Shown in pieces: positions 62,443 to 64,000 of a stretch of 64,000 bases of DNA. Location: NCBI RefSeq assembly GCF_029889845.1, contig NZ_JARANV010000016.1, forward strand, positions 31,290-95,289. Reading direction: 5' to 3'. This stretch comes from Halomonas sp. 25-S5 (lineage in GTDB: Bacteria > Pseudomonadota > Gammaproteobacteria > Pseudomonadales > Halomonadaceae). The notes below the pieces were generated by a model. That model was given only the letters and a program-made list of their open reading frames with translations, searched no databases and was not told where the DNA came from. A program made the translations under genes and the position numbers. Each line of letters opens with the position of its first letter. The stretch's first letter is position 1.

Positions 62443-63792
62443 ATGGAGATCCGCAACAAGGCCAACAGGATTCGCCTGTTCACCTTCAAGACGCCACAGA
62501 TGCGTGCCTTCCACTTCTCGTGGTTCGCCTTTCACATCTGTTTCTTCGGCTGGTTTGGCATCGCCCCGCTCATGGCGGTGGTACGCGACGACCTCGGCCT
62601 GACCAAGACCCAGATCGGCAACACCATCATCGCCTCGGTGGCCATCACCGTAGTCGTGCGGTTGCTGATCGGCGTGCTCTGCGATCGCATCGGTCCGCGC
62701 CGCGCCTATACCTGGCTGCTCTGTCTCGGTTCCCTGCCGGTGATGAGCATCGGCCTAGCCTCGAGCTTCGAGACCTTCTTCCTGGCCCGCCTGGCCATCG
62801 GAGCCATCGGCGCCTCCTTCGTGATCACCCAGTACCACACCTCGGTGATGTTCGCGCCCAACGTGGTGGGCACCGCCAATGCCACCTCGGCCGGCTGGGG
62901 CAACCTCGGTGGCGGCACCACCCAGATCCTGATGCCGCTGATCTTCTCCGGCCTGCTGATGCTGGGCGTCAACGAGGCCTTCGGGTGGCGTCTGGCCATG
63001 GTGGTGCCGGGCGTGGTGCTGTTCCTCACCGGCATCGCCTACTACCTCTTCACCCAGGACGCCCCGGACGGCAACTTCGATGAGCTGCGCGCACGCGGCG
63101 AGCTTCCGCCGGCCAGCGGCGAGCATGGCATGGGGGCAAGCTTCAAGGCTGCCGCCGGTGACATCCGTGTCTGGGCACTGTTCGTGGTCTATGCCGCCTG
63201 CTTCGGGGTGGAGCTGACCATCAACAACATCGCCGCTATCTACTTCTTCGACAACTTCGAGCTGACGCTGGCCACAGCCGGCATGATCGCCGGGTTGTTC
63301 GGGCTGATGAACCTCTTTGCCCGCACCTTGGGCGGCGTCTTCTCCGACCTCTTCGCCCGCCAGGCCGGCCTGAAGGGGCGTGTGCGCTGGCTGTTCATCG
63401 CCATGCTCTGCGAGGGCATCGCCCTGATGTTCTTCTCGCAGATGCACGTGCTGGCACTCGCCATCGGCATCATGCTGGTGTTCAGCCTCTTCGTGCAGAT
63501 GGCCGAGGGTGCCACCTTCGGCGTGGTGCCCTTCATCAACAAGCGTGCACTGGGCGCGGTGGCCGGGATCGTCGGTGCCGGCGGCAACGCCGGGGCGGTG
63601 GCCGCCGGCTTCCTGTTCCGCTCCGAGGCGCTCAGCTATCAGCAGGGGCTCTTCTACCTGGGCATCGCCGTGATGATCGCCGCCCTCTGTACCCTGATGG
63701 TGCGCTTCTCGCCGGAGGTCGAGGACGAGGAAGCCGCCGCCTACCGCGACGCGGCGAGCGACGAGGGAGGTGGCGCCCTGTCGCTGCGCTGA
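62443..63792 (+). CDS. Nitrate/nitrite transporter, NNP family
   Basis: 449 residues from the ATG at 62443 with GAGG eight bases upstream. Major facilitator with 12 helices and the two NNP nitrate signatures: SAGWGNLGGGTTQILMPLI (helix 5) and VGAGGNAGAVAAGFLF (helix 11). The conserved arginines of nitrate binding are in IASVAITVVVRLLIGVLCDR and in the helix 8 region. It resembles NarK1/NasA-type nitrate carriers. The neighbours do not show a reductase in the window; the leader above suggests nitrate-linked control. Confidence 0.9.
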   Translation: MEIRNKANRIRLFTFKTPQMRAFHFSWFAFHICFFGWFGIAPLMAVVRDDLGLTKTQIGNTIIASVAITVVVRLLIGVLCDRIGPRRAYTWLLCLGSLPVMSIGLASSFETFFLARLAIGAIGASFVITQYHTSVMFAPNVVGTANATSAGWGNLGGGTTQILMPLIFSGLLMLGVNEAFGWRLAMVVPGVVLFLTGIAYYLFTQDAPDGNFDELRARGELPPASGEHGMGASFKAAAGDIRVWALFVVYAACFGVELTINNIAAIYFFDNFELTLATAGMIAGLFGLMNLFARTLGGVFSDLFARQAGLKGRVRWLFIAMLCEGIALMFFSQMHVLALAIGIMLVFSLFVQMAEGATFGVVPFINKRALGAVAGIVGAGGNAGAVAAGFLFRSEALSYQQGLFYLGIAVMIAALCTLMVRFSPEVEDEEAAAYRDAASDEGGGALSLR

Positions 63793-63812
63793 TCACCGCC
63801 GTGCCTGCCCCA

Positions 63813-63838
63813 CACCACCGCCTCACCGGGCGGTGGTG
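63813..63838 (+). terminator. Hairpin after the nitrate transporter
   Basis: CACCACCGCC pairs with GGCGGTGGTG, loop about TCACCG, followed by TTGCGTTG. Consistent with a terminator. Confidence 0.65.
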
Positions 63839-63888
63839 TTGCGTTGAGCGCCGGGATTGCAGCCATGTCTCGGACTGGGCCATGCTAG

Positions 63889-64000
63889 AAGCCTGTCGGA
63901 CTTAACGCTGATCTACTGCGAGAACCGGTCTTTCGGCCAACTTCATTCGATCTGATTCGTTAAATAGCGGGCTATTCGCCTCATCAGATCGATAAACTTG
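63889..64000 (-). mobile_element. End of an insertion sequence (transposase C terminus, cut by window)
   Basis: Minus strand from 64000 to 63943 reads KFIDLMRRIARYLTNQIE then TGA, resembling a transposase C terminus, followed by an AGTCCGACAGGCTTC-type end near 63889, a common inverted-repeat-like terminus. Only about 110 bp are present, so the family cannot be named. Confidence 0.55.

Overview
The window looks like chromosomal DNA of a GC-rich gammaproteobacterium, most likely a Halomonas-type halophile. This rests on general gene content (deo/nupC operon, TctABC with a tartrate-dehydratase-like enzyme, OapA/MepM-type endopeptidase, large MscS channel) and high GC; no rRNA or other taxonomic marker is present, so it is inference. 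No tRNA, rRNA or CRISPR array was seen.

Layout. 1-7.6 kb: end of a CBS-BON protein, then deoR divergent from a nupC-deoC-deoA-deoB-deoD-cdd nucleoside salvage operon, with a near-perfect DeoR operator between them. 7.6-9.4 kb: a Tat-exported isochorismatase-like hydrolase and a divergent AraC regulator. 9.6-15.8 kb: a metal-resistance island with a P1B ATPase (unusual YPC metal motif), a CcdA/DsbD-like membrane protein, a MerR-HMA fusion regulator, and a minimal mercury operon (merA, merF, divergent merR). Three MerR-type promoters share a CCGTA-type dyad. 15.9-33 kb: mostly core genes: MscS channel, an amidoligase/glutaminase-like pair, OsmC, pirin, WrbA, aldo-keto reductase, DUF1415, endonuclease V, SbcDC and a SixA-CHAD fusion, with decayed SDR and trxC genes at the end.

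33.7-37.8 kb is the most interesting part: an AT-rich, minus-strand gene-cassette array with six attC-like sites and no integrase in the window (a CALIN-type array). Its cassettes carry an ABM-fold monooxygenase, a pair of small orphan proteins, a two-gene graspetide-type RiPP module (MvdD-like ATP-grasp ligase plus a 69-residue precursor with a microviridin-like leader motif), a methyltransferase-like protein, an orphan cassette and a RidA protein. An unpaired core site and a 28-bp perfect palindrome mark the upstream edge; a ccdAB toxin-antitoxin pair lies just beyond.

38.9-43.1 kb: a coupled pair of uncharacterised envelope proteins, PhzF, small unknown genes, an hsdR remnant and a 35-bp tandem repeat. 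43.1-48.3 kb: a probable D-tartrate catabolic locus (dehydratase, TctB, TctA, TctC, GntR regulator). 48.4-57.6 kb: argE, a DeaD helicase, YaiI, a second 35-bp tandem repeat, a glutathionyl-hydroquinone reductase, LysR/pirin and an M23 endopeptidase. 57.7-64 kb: an ABC exporter, two divergent L,D-transpeptidases, a NarK-type nitrate transporter behind a structured leader, and the end of an insertion sequence cut by the window edge.

The genes fall into functional modules: nucleoside catabolism feeds deoxyribose-1-phosphate to DeoB and DeoC; the metal island handles Hg(II) plus another metal; OsmC, WrbA, two pirins and the hydroquinone reductase suggest quinone/peroxide defence; MepM and the two L,D-transpeptidases act on peptidoglycan.
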